NCBI GenBank assembly: GCA_025935515.1
Contig: JAICVC010000012.1
Location: 1-23,470, forward strand
Length of the DNA stretch: 23,470 nucleotides
Direction: 5' to 3'
Source of the DNA: Sphingomonas sp.
GTDB taxonomy: Bacteria; Pseudomonadota; Alphaproteobacteria; Sphingomonadales; Sphingomonadaceae
Program-made: the position numbers and the translations under genes
Notes under the pieces: model-generated
What the model saw: the letters and a program-made list of their open reading frames with translations, nothing else
What the model was told of the DNA's origin: nothing
Database searches by the model: none
In this document: piece after piece, positions 9,201-16,251 of the stretch
Layout of the letters: every line of letters starts with the position of its first letter
Numbering within the stretch: the first letter of the stretch is position 1

Positions 9201-9529
9201 CGCAGACGGATTTCGTCCTGACCAACGACGCTGACCGGGGCGGACGAAACGAGGTTCGGGTTGCGGATCAACGTACCGGTGATGACAATCTCTTGAGCAC
9301 TCGTCGGCTCGGCAGGCGCCGCCGTTTCACTCGTCTGCACACCCTCGGCCGGAGTCTGGTCGCTCGGCGCTGCGGGGGGAGTCGTGCCCTGAGTGTTGGT
9401 CGGGGTAACCGGCGCCGGGGGCGCGGTTTCCGGAACGGTCTGGTTCTGGGCGAACGCAGGCGTTGCGACCGCGATCCCTGCAATGACGGTGGTCGCCAGC
9501 AGCGATCCCTTGAAAGTGCTCTTGGACAT
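6239..9529 (-). CDS. TonB-dependent outer-membrane receptor
   Basis: About 1096 residues. Residues 1-27 (ending VATPAFA) are a classical signal peptide; residues 28-79 are an unusual Pro/Thr/Ala-rich linker with 11 prolines. EIVITG at about 80-85 is a probable TonB box, followed by the plug domain (SAPVSVVGQDEI, LRSLGTARNIVLLDGVRI, RVDVLTGGASSTYGADAVAGVVNFIT). The rest is beta-barrel with frequent aromatic strands, ending in NLFDKKPPFVG and RRFAAAARIKF; the last Phe is the usual outer-membrane assembly signal. It takes up a ligand with energy from TonB/ExbBD; this sphingomonad type is large and its ligand (siderophore, saccharide or peptide) cannot be read from sequence. The open frame begins at 9622, but the ATG at 9529 is preceded by GGGGAAGAG and starts the signal peptide. 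Confidence 0.95.
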   Translation of the reverse strand: MSKSTFKGSLLATTVIAGIAVATPAFAQNQTVPETAPPAPVTPTNTQGTTPPAAPSDQTPAEGVQTSETAAPAEPTSAQEIVITGTLIRNPNLVSSAPVSVVGQDEIRLRQNNTAAETLTALPGATAASNAQVNNGQVGASFINLRSLGTARNIVLLDGVRIVPFDQLLRTDLNNIPLALIDRVDVLTGGASSTYGADAVAGVVNFITRNDFSGMELSVGDRITQRGDGNYLRGDLTIGANFDDGRGNAVISVGYQESDPVFQGGDRPWSNLALDSSSPGFLAAAGSSRTVPTAFDLGGGISRRQVSPDGTSIVPFFAPFNFNPYNVFQTPFQRYNLYSAGHYDITDHLTVYARGLFSHNSVKTIIAPSGIFDTTLDIPLNNPFLTAAQRNFFCATRDFDPATPGSQPLTPGGLNAAGQPVNPPSAACLAGANPTLQPGDPGFQQFSVGVRRRAIEGGPRISDYQTRTWDFRAGLRGDITDKIGFDVFGSRGITNSVQNIAGYWLTSRVQQALLANGDGCFDTSNNCEPLNIFGVAGSVTPDMLNFIQGDSSITTNVKLSQARGTINGDTPLQLWAKNPVSFAVGTEYRKYTSDILPDALALNGDIAGGGFGGAPPIVNGGLDVYEGFAEVIAPIVSDRPFFEELQLEAGIRRSHYTLDATPQLLAQQGLSSNPKFNTTTWKVAGSWAPVRDVKFRGAYNHAVRAPNISELFTPITTVLTNLAVDPCAGTLNPALASGDLPLNPNLNDPNLRAVCIAQGAPAAQIGFITNPTGGQANLTTGGSLNLKPEKANTWTVGAVLRPRFLPGFSASIDYYHIKIKDAITIPTPDDLIGACFNNITAASATDPACTIIRRSTSAGGLEGNPLEVGGLFGISSNQGKLSTDGVDLTIDYRRSLGTILNAPAKLAINFAGNYTHSQKFKAIASSATSIDRECVGFYSANCGFPNGSLLPKYSFNERTTLSLGRVDLSLLWRYISKFRYEPGLPPLFSDTIESVDSAGNPCTPTSAFALCNAPGTLNGETVNFNRIKAQHYFDFATRFNVNEHFDLTFTINNLFDKKPPFVGNTAGSTSANSGNTFPALYDPLGRRFAAAARIKF

Positions 9530-9738
9530 TCTCTTCCCCTTCTGAGTGCGGCGCGAAACCGCAAACCCCAACCGGATAGACCGGCGCTGATTTGTGGTTC
9601 CTACGTGGAAGAGCGAGAGCAAATCAATCGGACGAGACGGCTAGGCGACAAATCATGGTGGGCATGTGGCATTTCGGGCACAGGTTGCTTTCGCACGGAA
9701 GTTGCGCTCGATTCCCGCTGAACCCGAGGGGGATTCCG

Positions 9739-10281
9739 ATGATGAAACGGCACCTGGCATACAGCCTGATCGCGATTGCCGCAGTGACCGCCGCAGCTCC
9801 GGCGATGGCGAAGGACAAGGACAAGCCGACGCCTTCGCCCCTGGTGACGGCGATCGACCGCTGCCGGCAGATGACCGACGCGATGCAGCGGCTGGCGTGC
9901 TACGATTCCGCTGCCAATGCGCTGGTTTCAGCGGCCAACTCGGGCTCGGTCGCAGTGGTCGATCAGAACGAAATACGCAAAGCACGCCATTCACTGTTCG
10001 GCTTCACTCTGCCGAAAATCCCGTTCTTCTCCGGCGACAACACCGCAGACGAGGTCCAGCGCCAGCTCGATTCGACGATCACCGCCGTCCGGCCGCTCAA
10101 CAACGGCTATTATCGAGTGGTGATCGCCGACAACGGCGCGGTGTGGGAAACGACGGACAGCAGCATATCCTTCGATCCGCCGCGCCCGGGGCAGAAGATC
10201 ACCATCCTTCGAGGCCCCCTAGGGAGCTATTTCCTGCGCATTAACGGCCAGGTCGGAGTGCGCGGCCGGCGCATCGGCTAA
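9739..10281 (+). CDS. secreted protein with RLACYD motif, function unknown
   Basis: 180 residues. MMKRHLAYSLIAIAAVTAAAPAMA is a signal peptide, so the product is periplasmic. The mature N-terminus has a Cys pair in RCRQMTDAMQRLACYDSAANAL, a motif found in several proteobacterial small secreted proteins (including VasI-like type VI accessory proteins and many uncharacterised ones); no type VI genes are nearby. The C-terminal half (TITAVRPLNNGYYRVVIADNGAVWETTDSSI, then GQKITILRGPLGSYFLRINGQ) looks like a small beta-rich domain. The start at 9739 is chosen for the signal peptide and the GAGGGGG ribosome site upstream; the adjacent ATG at 9742 is an alternative. The stop overlaps the stop of the convergent DUF2093 gene by four bases. 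Confidence 0.85.
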   Translation: MMKRHLAYSLIAIAAVTAAAPAMAKDKDKPTPSPLVTAIDRCRQMTDAMQRLACYDSAANALVSAANSGSVAVVDQNEIRKARHSLFGFTLPKIPFFSGDNTADEVQRQLDSTITAVRPLNNGYYRVVIADNGAVWETTDSSISFDPPRPGQKITILRGPLGSYFLRINGQVGVRGRRIG

Positions 10282-10487
10282 CACCGCCTCCCGGCCTGCT
10301 CCGCCTTGAGACTCGCTTCGGCGTCGAGATAGGGCTCCTGCCGTTCGACGCTCCAATATCTGAGCTCGTGGAGCGGAATCTGTTCGCCGGTGATGGCGCA
10401 GACGACATGATCGCCATCGCTCAGCAGGCGGAAGGTGCCCGCAAGGTAGTGGACTCGCGCGGCCTTGCCGCCGCCGTGCATCAGCAT
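10278..10487 (-). CDS. DUF2093 family protein
   Basis: 69 residues matching the small alphaproteobacterial DUF2093 family by its conserved core: GGGKAARVHYLAGTFRLL, then GDHVVCAITGEQIPLHELRYWSVERQEPY. The Cys in CAITGEQIPL followed by conserved aromatic and charged residues is the family hallmark. No function is known. The ATG lies three bases after the xseA stop, and its ribosome site AGAGGA falls in the end of xseA, so it should be translated from the xseA transcript. Cytosolic, no signal peptide. Confidence 0.88.
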   Translation of the reverse strand: MLMHGGGKAARVHYLAGTFRLLSDGDHVVCAITGEQIPLHELRYWSVERQEPYLDAEASLKAEQAGRRC

Positions 10488-10490
10488 CGC

Positions 10491-11879
10491 TTAATCCTCT
10501 GCCGGATCGAACAATCCCGGCTGCGGTTGGATGTAGGGTTTGCGGACCTTTCGCTCAACCGCCCGCGACGTGGAGGAACCCTCGACCGACGCGTCGACTG
10601 CCCCGTCGCCGAAATGCAAGGTGAGACGCCCGGCCCCGCGCGCGACGCGCGCGCGCGTAAGAGTCTTGCCGTCGCGGCTGGTGACTCGGGCAAAGCCCCG
10701 GGTGAGGGGCTTGTCGGGATGCGCCAGCTCGGCAAGGCGCCAGAGCGCGCCAAGCTGCTCGGTAAGGCGCGCGATCCGCTGATCCACGACCTCGCGGCGC
10801 AGGCGCCCCGCGACGAGGTTGAGATCGGCACGCGCAGTCCCGGCGCGCGCCGCCAGCGATCGCGGCAGGCGCTCGCCGATCTCGTCGAGCCGCTGGACGA
10901 TCGGCGCGAAGATCGCTCGCGGTTCGGGCCAGCGGCAGGTCGTCAGCTCGAAGCGCTCGCGGCTCCGCTCGATCCGCCGCGACAGGCCTTGCCGCGCCCG
11001 ATGCTGGAACTCGCCCAGTTGCGCGAACAAGTCGGAGCGGACGGGAACGGCGATCTCCGCCGCCGCGGTCGGCGTCGGCGCGCGGAGGTCGGACGCATGG
11101 TCGATGAGAGTCGTGTCGGTTTCGTGCCCGACGGCGGAGATGAGCGGAATGGGGCTTTCGGCCGCGGCTCGGACGACCTCTTCCTCGTTGAACGGCCAAA
11201 GGTCCTCGATCGAGCCGCCGCCGCGCGCGACGATCAACAAATCGGGCTTCGGGTCGAGCGAGGGAAAGGCGCGGATCGCGGCCGCGATCTTCGCCGCGGC
11301 CCCCTCTCCCTGCACCGGCACCGGCCACAGGATGACTCGCGTCGGGCAGCGGTCCTCCAGACGGTGCAGGATATCGCGGATTACCGCGCCGGTCGGCGAG
11401 GTGATCACACCGATGACCCGGGGAAGGAACGGCAGCTTGCGCTTCCGCCCCGCCTCGAACAGGCCCTCGGCGGCGAGCGCCTTGCGCCGCTTTTCGAGCA
11501 GGGCGAGCAGCGCCCCCTCGCCCGCGAGCTCCATCCGCTCGACGACGATCTGGTATTTCGAGCGCCCGGGATAGGTCGTGAGCTTGCCGGTCGCGATGAC
11601 CTCCGCGCCGTCCTCGGGCCGGAAGGCCAGCGTGCCGGCGCTGGTCCGCCAGATCACCGCGTCGATGCACGCATTCTCGTCCTTCAACGTGAAATAGCAG
11701 TGACCCGACGCATGGCGCTTGAAGCCGCTGATCTCGCCGCGCAAGCGCACCTGCCCGAACGCGTCCTCGATCGTCCGCTTGAGCGCGCCCGACAACTCGC
11801 TGACGGTGAGCGGCGGCGAATTGTCGCCGGGGGCGACGTTGGCTAACAAAGATCCGCGCGTGTCGTCAGGGAGATCCAT
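10491..11879 (-). CDS. xseA: exodeoxyribonuclease VII large subunit
   Basis: 462 residues, the usual size. With XseB it degrades single-stranded DNA into oligonucleotides during repair. An N-terminal OB-fold (LTVSELSGALKRTIEDAFGQVRLRGEISGFKRHASGHCYFTLKD) is followed by the Exonuc_VII_L catalytic region (RVIGVITSPTGAVIRDILHRL, VQGEGAAAKIAAAI, ARGGGSIEDLWPFNEE, ISAVGHETD, ASDLRAPTPTAAAE) and a helical C-terminus. The frame runs on to 12227, but the family N-terminus begins at MDLPDDTRGSLLANVAPGDN, the ATG at 11879. This start codon shares two bases with the start codon of divergent purD, and no good Shine-Dalgarno precedes it; a TTG about ten codons in is an alternative start. Followed by DUF2093 in an apparent operon. 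Confidence 0.96.
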   Translation of the reverse strand: MDLPDDTRGSLLANVAPGDNSPPLTVSELSGALKRTIEDAFGQVRLRGEISGFKRHASGHCYFTLKDENACIDAVIWRTSAGTLAFRPEDGAEVIATGKLTTYPGRSKYQIVVERMELAGEGALLALLEKRRKALAAEGLFEAGRKRKLPFLPRVIGVITSPTGAVIRDILHRLEDRCPTRVILWPVPVQGEGAAAKIAAAIRAFPSLDPKPDLLIVARGGGSIEDLWPFNEEEVVRAAAESPIPLISAVGHETDTTLIDHASDLRAPTPTAAAEIAVPVRSDLFAQLGEFQHRARQGLSRRIERSRERFELTTCRWPEPRAIFAPIVQRLDEIGERLPRSLAARAGTARADLNLVAGRLRREVVDQRIARLTEQLGALWRLAELAHPDKPLTRGFARVTSRDGKTLTRARVARGAGRLTLHFGDGAVDASVEGSSTSRAVERKVRKPYIQPQPGLFDPAED

Positions 11880-13137
11880 GAATATTCTGCTGTTGGGGTC
11901 GGGCGGACGCGAAGATGCGCTCGCGTGGCGGCTTAGGCAATCGCCGAGCTGCGGCACGCTCTTCGCGGCGCCGGGCAATCCGGGGATCGCGCGGTGGGCA
12001 GAATGCCTGGCGATCGACCCATGCGATGCGGCGGCGGTCGCCGCGACGGCGCGATCCAGGGAAATCGGCCTGGTAGTCGTCGGACCGGAAGCGCCGCTGG
12101 TGGCCGGCGTGGCCGACGCGCTGCGCGCCGCCGGCGTCGCGGTGTTCGGCCCGAGCGCGGCCGCGGCCCAGCTCGAAGGGTCGAAGGGCTTCACCAAGGA
12201 CCTTTGCCGCGCCAACGGCATTCCCACCGCCGATTATGTTCGCGTCGAACGCAGGCGAGACGCGCTGGCGGCGCTCGACCGATTCGCGATCCCAGTGGTG
12301 ATCAAGGCCGACGGGCTCGCCGCGGGTAAGGGAGTCACGGTCGCAATGGGCCGCGACGAAGCCGAGGCCGCGATCGACGCTGCCGGCGATGGGCCGCTGG
12401 TGATCGAGGAATTTCTCGAGGGCGAGGAAGCGAGCCTGTTCGCGCTGGCCGACGGCGCGACGGCGGTGTTTCTGGCCTCGGCGCAGGACCACAAAAGGGT
12501 CGGCGAGGGCGATACCGGGCCGAATACCGGCGGGATGGGCGCCTATGCGCCCGCGCCGGTGCTGACAGCTGAACTGCAACGGCGCGCGATGGATGAGATC
12601 GTCCGCCCGACCGCTGCAGCGCTCGCCCGGCAGGGAACGCCATTCAATGGAGTGCTTTACGCGGGCCTGATGCTGACGGCGGACGGCCCCAAGCTGATCG
12701 AATATAATGTCCGCTTCGGGGATCCCGAGTGCGAAGCGATCATGCCGCTGATCGAAGGCGACTTCGCCGTGCTGCTTCACGCGGTCGCGAGCGGACGGCT
12801 CGGCGAGATCGAACCGCCGGCGCTTGCGTCCAAGCATGCGATGACCGTGATCGTCGCCGCTCGCGGCTATCCCGGAATGCCGGCGAGCGGCGGCCTGATC
12901 CGCGAGATCGAGGCCGCCGAGCAAATCGAGGGCGTCACCGTGTTCCATGCCGGCACCGCGCTTGGCGAACAGGGCCTCGTCGCGAAAGGAGGCCGAGTGC
13001 TCGCGGTGACCGCGATTGCCGACACTTTCGCCAGCGCCCGCGCCCGCGCGTACCGGGCGGTCGACCAGATCGACTTTGCCGACGGATTTCATCGCCGTGA
13101 CATCGGCTGGCGCGAGCTTGCGCGGGAAAATGCATGA
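11878..13137 (+). CDS. purD: phosphoribosylamine--glycine ligase
   Basis: 419 residues, normal length. The second step of purine synthesis: it joins glycine to phosphoribosylamine with ATP. The N domain begins MNILLLGSGGREDALAWRL; most family members have GGREHA, so His is Asp here. The ATP-grasp core is intact (KGFTKDLCRANGIPTADY, VIKADGLAAGKGVTVA, VIEEFLEGEEASLFALADG, AQDHKRVGEGDTGPNTGGMGAYAPAPV, NVRFGDPECEAIMPL), as is the C domain. AGGGAG at 11868-11873 is an excellent ribosome site and fixes the start. The next gene overlaps its stop by ATGA, suggesting translational coupling. Confidence 0.97.
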   Translation: MNILLLGSGGREDALAWRLRQSPSCGTLFAAPGNPGIARWAECLAIDPCDAAAVAATARSREIGLVVVGPEAPLVAGVADALRAAGVAVFGPSAAAAQLEGSKGFTKDLCRANGIPTADYVRVERRRDALAALDRFAIPVVIKADGLAAGKGVTVAMGRDEAEAAIDAAGDGPLVIEEFLEGEEASLFALADGATAVFLASAQDHKRVGEGDTGPNTGGMGAYAPAPVLTAELQRRAMDEIVRPTAAALARQGTPFNGVLYAGLMLTADGPKLIEYNVRFGDPECEAIMPLIEGDFAVLLHAVASGRLGEIEPPALASKHAMTVIVAARGYPGMPASGGLIREIEAAEQIEGVTVFHAGTALGEQGLVAKGGRVLAVTAIADTFASARARAYRAVDQIDFADGFHRRDIGWRELARENA

Positions 13138-13634
13138 ACGCGCTTTGGAGCTATTTCTGGCCGGCGTTCGCAATGGGGCTGCTGATCGGCGTCCTGACCG
13201 GCATGTTCGCGTTCAGGCGCAGAGTGAAGCGTGTTGCGCTGCTTGCGTCCGGCTCCCTCTTCGCGATCGCGGCGGCCACTCTGTGGCATGGGCCGCTCGG
13301 CGCCGCCGATCGCTTCACGGCCGGCGTCGAGCGGATCGCGCGCCAGGCATTGGTCGATTACGACGCCCCAGCCGGAATCACCGCGGGACTGCACCATGGA
13401 CCGCTGACGCGCGAGCTGATCCTCTCCGGACCAGCCAACGATTTCCAGCGCGCCGAGGCCGCGCGGCTGCTCGGCCAGATTCCGGGCGTGAGTCGTGCAG
13501 TCTGGACTTCGAGGGTTGGCGTGCCGTTGATCGGCGAAGGCGGGGCAGTCGCGGTCGCGGGCTTCCTTTTGGGCCTGCTGCTCGCCTATCTGGTCGAGCT
13601 GCGCCGTCGCTACAATGCGCAATGGAACTGGTGA
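13134..13634 (+). CDS. membrane protein with BON-like middle segment
   Basis: 166 residues, no firm family. A transmembrane helix near the N-terminus (YFWPAFAMGLLIGVLTGMFAF), a second hydrophobic segment (VALLASGSLFAIAAATLW), a soluble loop of about 80 residues and a C-terminal helix (AVAVAGFLLGLLLAYLVEL) are visible. The loop segment ITAGLHHGPLTRELILSGPANDFQRAEAARLLGQIPGVSRAVW resembles a BON domain (a 'hidden by this, expose that' strand pattern followed by a helix and GV). BON domains often bind phospholipid membranes, so a periplasmic envelope role is a fair guess. The start ATG overlaps the purD stop (ATGA), and the next gene starts six bases after its stop. Confidence 0.8.
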   Translation: MNALWSYFWPAFAMGLLIGVLTGMFAFRRRVKRVALLASGSLFAIAAATLWHGPLGAADRFTAGVERIARQALVDYDAPAGITAGLHHGPLTRELILSGPANDFQRAEAARLLGQIPGVSRAVWTSRVGVPLIGEGGAVAVAGFLLGLLLAYLVELRRRYNAQWNW

Positions 13635-13640
13635 GGAAGC

Positions 13641-14129
13641 ATGGACCTGATCCGCGAATATTGGTGGCTGATCGTCATCCTGGTGGCGCTGGTGTTGGCG
13701 TTCATCCTGCTTCGGCCAAGGCAGCGGGTGCAGCTGACCGACAGCGCGCCGGTTCGGCCGCACATGGCTCAGCCGAAGCGGCCCAAGGAAGGTCGCGGCC
13801 TCGCCAGCGAGGCTGCGGCGGCGACCAGCGACCTCACCGGCGACATCCTGCGCGCGCCGGTCCACCGGCAACTCGACGGCGCAAGGGAGCCGGCCGACGA
13901 CCTATGCCTGGTCAAGGGAATCGGACCCAAGTTCGCCGAGGCGCTGCAGGGTCTCGGCTTCACCCGGTTCGAGCAGCTCGCGCACTTGACCCCGACCGAG
14001 GTCGAGCGTCTCGATGAACGGCTCGGCACGTTCAGCGGACGGATCGCCCGCGACCGAATCGTCGAGCAAGCCGATTACCTCGCCCGCAACGATATCGACG
14101 GGTTCGAGCAGCGGTTCGGGAAGCTTTAG
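13641..14129 (+). CDS. membrane-anchored helix-hairpin-helix protein
   Basis: 162 residues. One N-terminal transmembrane helix (WWLIVILVALVLAFILL), a basic Pro-rich linker, and a C-terminal domain DLCLVKGIGPKFAEALQGLGFTRFEQLAHLTPTEVERLDERLG. KGIGPKFAEALQGLGF is a helix-hairpin-helix motif of the kind in the 'flap-endonuclease-like' H3TH/DUF4332 proteins, which bind DNA or other helix pairs; similar tails occur in alphaproteobacterial NADH-quinone oxidoreductase-associated proteins. The ribosome site GAGGAAG lies directly before the ATG and overlaps the upstream stop, so it is in one transcript with purD. The stop overlaps by four bases the stop of the convergent CorC-like gene. Function unknown. 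Confidence 0.8.
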   Translation: MDLIREYWWLIVILVALVLAFILLRPRQRVQLTDSAPVRPHMAQPKRPKEGRGLASEAAAATSDLTGDILRAPVHRQLDGAREPADDLCLVKGIGPKFAEALQGLGFTRFEQLAHLTPTEVERLDERLGTFSGRIARDRIVEQADYLARNDIDGFEQRFGKL

Positions 14130-15469
14130 CCGACCGCTTCGGCCTGGGCCTCGGCGGATTTCTTGCGCGGGCGCGAGGCGATCAGCTTGTCGATCTTGCG
14201 GCCGTCCATATCGACGATTTCGAACGACCAGCCGTCGTGGCGGAACTTCTCGCCGGTCTCGGGCAAATGCTTGAGCACCGACAAAGCGAAGCCGGCGACC
14301 GTCGAATAGTCGCGCTCGCCGGGCAGGTTCACGCCAAGGCGATCGGCGAGCAGGTCGGCGCTCGCGGCGCCCGACACCAGCCAGCTGCCGTCGTCGCGCT
14401 CGACCAGCGGCGGCTCCTCGCCCTGCTCGACATCGTGGGCGAACGTCCCGGCGAGCGCGGCCAGGATGCTGCCCGGCGTGACGATCCCGTCGAGATGGCC
14501 ATATTCGTCGTTGACCAGAGCCAGCGGCACATCGGCGGCGCGAAGTACCGCCAAAGCGTCCATCGCGTCCATGAGATCGGGAATCACTGGCGGCTTTCGG
14601 CATAGTTGCGTTAGATCCAGCGCCCGTCCCTCGAGCGCCGCAGCCATCACGTCGCGGGTCTGGATTACTCCGACGATGTTCTCGACCGCGCCATCGGCGA
14701 CCGGAATCCGGCTGTGCGGCGATTCGAGCAGCGTGGCCAGGATCTCCTCCGAGGTCGAGGCAATGTCGATCCAGTCGATCTCGGTGCGCGGAGTCATGAC
14801 CTCGCGGACCGGCCGGTCGGCGAGGCGGACGATGCCTGAGATCATGGCGCGCTCGCCTTCCTCGAGCACGCCGGCGGTCTGGGCTTCGGCGACCACGAGA
14901 TGGAGTTCCTCCGCGGTTACCTGGTTCTTCGATTCGCGGTTCAACCCGATGAGCCGAAAGATCAGCCGGCTGGACTGGTCGAGCAGCCACACGAATGGAG
15001 CCGTGATCTTCGACAGCCAGCGCATCGGCCGCGACACGACGACCGCGATCGGTTCGGGCGAGCGCAGCGCAATCTGCTTGGGGACGATCTCGCCGATGAC
15101 CAGCGAGACATAGGTCGTGAGGATGATCACGAGGGCGAAGCCGGCGGTGTGCGCGGTTTCGGGCTCGAGGCCGAGAGTTTGCAACCGCTGGGCAACCGGC
15201 TCGCCCAGGCTGGCGCCCGAGAAGGCGCCGGCGAAGATGGAGATGAGCGTGATGCCGCTCTGCACGGTCGAAAGGAAGCGGCCCGGGTCGGACGCCAGGT
15301 CAAGCGCGCATTGGGCGCCTCCGCTGCCGCTCTTGGCCATCGCCTTCAATCGCGCCTCGCGCGAAGAGACGATCGCTAGCTCGCTCATCGCAAGCACGCC
15401 ATTGAGCGCGATCAGTGCGAGGATCAGCGCGACGTCGAACCAGGGGATGGGGGCTAAATGGTCGCTCAT
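14126..15469 (-). CDS. CNNM/CorC-HlyC family membrane protein
   Basis: 447 residues. The N-terminal ~190 residues form a CNNM (DUF21) membrane domain with several helices (FDVALILALIALNGVLAMSELAIVS, GFALVIILTTYVSLVIGEIVPKQIALRSPE). Two CBS domains follow (VREVMTPRTEIDWIDI...SRIPVADG...VGVIQTRDVM, then VPLALVNDEYGHLDGIVTPGSIL) and a C-terminal CorC_HlyC domain (DGSWLVSGAASADLLADRLGV). Family members export or sense Mg2+/Co2+ or Na+; the name hemolysin is historical. The frame opens at 15601, but the ATG at 15469 (MSDHLAPIPWFDVAL) fits the family N-terminus. Its upstream flank abuts the promoter of the divergent ompA-like gene. Located in the inner membrane. Confidence 0.93.
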   Translation of the reverse strand: MSDHLAPIPWFDVALILALIALNGVLAMSELAIVSSREARLKAMAKSGSGGAQCALDLASDPGRFLSTVQSGITLISIFAGAFSGASLGEPVAQRLQTLGLEPETAHTAGFALVIILTTYVSLVIGEIVPKQIALRSPEPIAVVVSRPMRWLSKITAPFVWLLDQSSRLIFRLIGLNRESKNQVTAEELHLVVAEAQTAGVLEEGERAMISGIVRLADRPVREVMTPRTEIDWIDIASTSEEILATLLESPHSRIPVADGAVENIVGVIQTRDVMAAALEGRALDLTQLCRKPPVIPDLMDAMDALAVLRAADVPLALVNDEYGHLDGIVTPGSILAALAGTFAHDVEQGEEPPLVERDDGSWLVSGAASADLLADRLGVNLPGERDYSTVAGFALSVLKHLPETGEKFRHDGWSFEIVDMDGRKIDKLIASRPRKKSAEAQAEAVG

Positions 15470-15593
15470 GGGCGGCGGCCAGAGTGTAGCCCGCTCTTGC
15501 CTCGCTTCACAAGCCGCGGCTCTATATGGCAATGCGGAACCAGTCCGCGCCCGCGCCGGTTTGATCGGCGAACTCAATGGGGAGGCCGCCACA

Positions 15594-16250
15594 ATGATCA
15601 ACTACCGCAGCCTGAGGGCGATCGTCGCGGGCTGCGCAATCGCGGCGCTCGCCGGCTGCCGAACGGCGCCGCCACCAATGGTGGTGCCGGCATCGTTCAC
15701 GCCGCTGGGAGTCAACGCGCCCTATTTGATGGGCGACGTGATCGGCGGGCTGAAAGCACGCCAGGCGAAGATGCGCGCCGCCAAGATCCGTCCCCTTGGC
15801 CCGGCCGAAGCCGGCGCCTATCTGGCCGATCTGGACTCCGAACTGAGACGGCAGACGGCGGGGATGGGGCTCGACGTCCTCCAGGTCAGCGGCAGCATCG
15901 TCGTCCGGATCCCGGCGACATTCACCTTCGACGCCGGCAGCGCGGCGATCAAGCCGACCACCGACGCGACTTTGCTCGAGATCGCCCGGACCGTGAAGAC
16001 GCGCAACCGGACGTTCGTCGACGTGCTCGCCCATACCGACACGTCGGGCACGCCGCAGACCAACCGGGCGCTGTCCGACAAGCGTGCGGCGGCGGTCGCG
16101 ACCTACCTTGCCAATCATGGCGTTTCGAAAGCGCGGATCGCCTCGCGCGGCCTCGGCGAGCTGGCACCGCTCTACAATCCCGAAACCAGCGAGAACCAGA
16201 AGGCGGCAAACCGGCGGATCGAGATCCGGCTCGTCCCCTATCGCGGCTGA
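15594..16250 (+). CDS. OmpA-family lipoprotein
   Basis: 218 residues. MINYRSLRAIVAGCAIAALAGC ends in a lipobox (LAGC, Cys22), so the mature protein is lipidated. A helical middle part leads to a C-terminal OmpA-like peptidoglycan-binding domain: VRIPATFTFDAGSAAIKPTTDATLLEIARTV, VDVLAHTDTSGTPQTNRALSDKRAAAVATYLANHGV and a final NRRIEIRLVPYRG. The conserved Asp and Arg expected to bind diaminopimelate are present. It should tether the outer membrane to the cell wall. The ribosome site GGGGAGG at 15579-15585 supports the ATG at 15594. The stop is one base from the stop of the convergent tadA-like gene. Confidence 0.94.
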   Translation: MINYRSLRAIVAGCAIAALAGCRTAPPPMVVPASFTPLGVNAPYLMGDVIGGLKARQAKMRAAKIRPLGPAEAGAYLADLDSELRRQTAGMGLDVLQVSGSIVVRIPATFTFDAGSAAIKPTTDATLLEIARTVKTRNRTFVDVLAHTDTSGTPQTNRALSDKRAAAVATYLANHGVSKARIASRGLGELAPLYNPETSENQKAANRRIEIRLVPYRG

Positions 16251-16251
16251 T

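Noticed and set aside
10368..11846. Long plus-strand frame of 492 codons opposite xseA
   Set aside because: Antisense shadow of a well-identified housekeeping gene, no domain or ribosome site.
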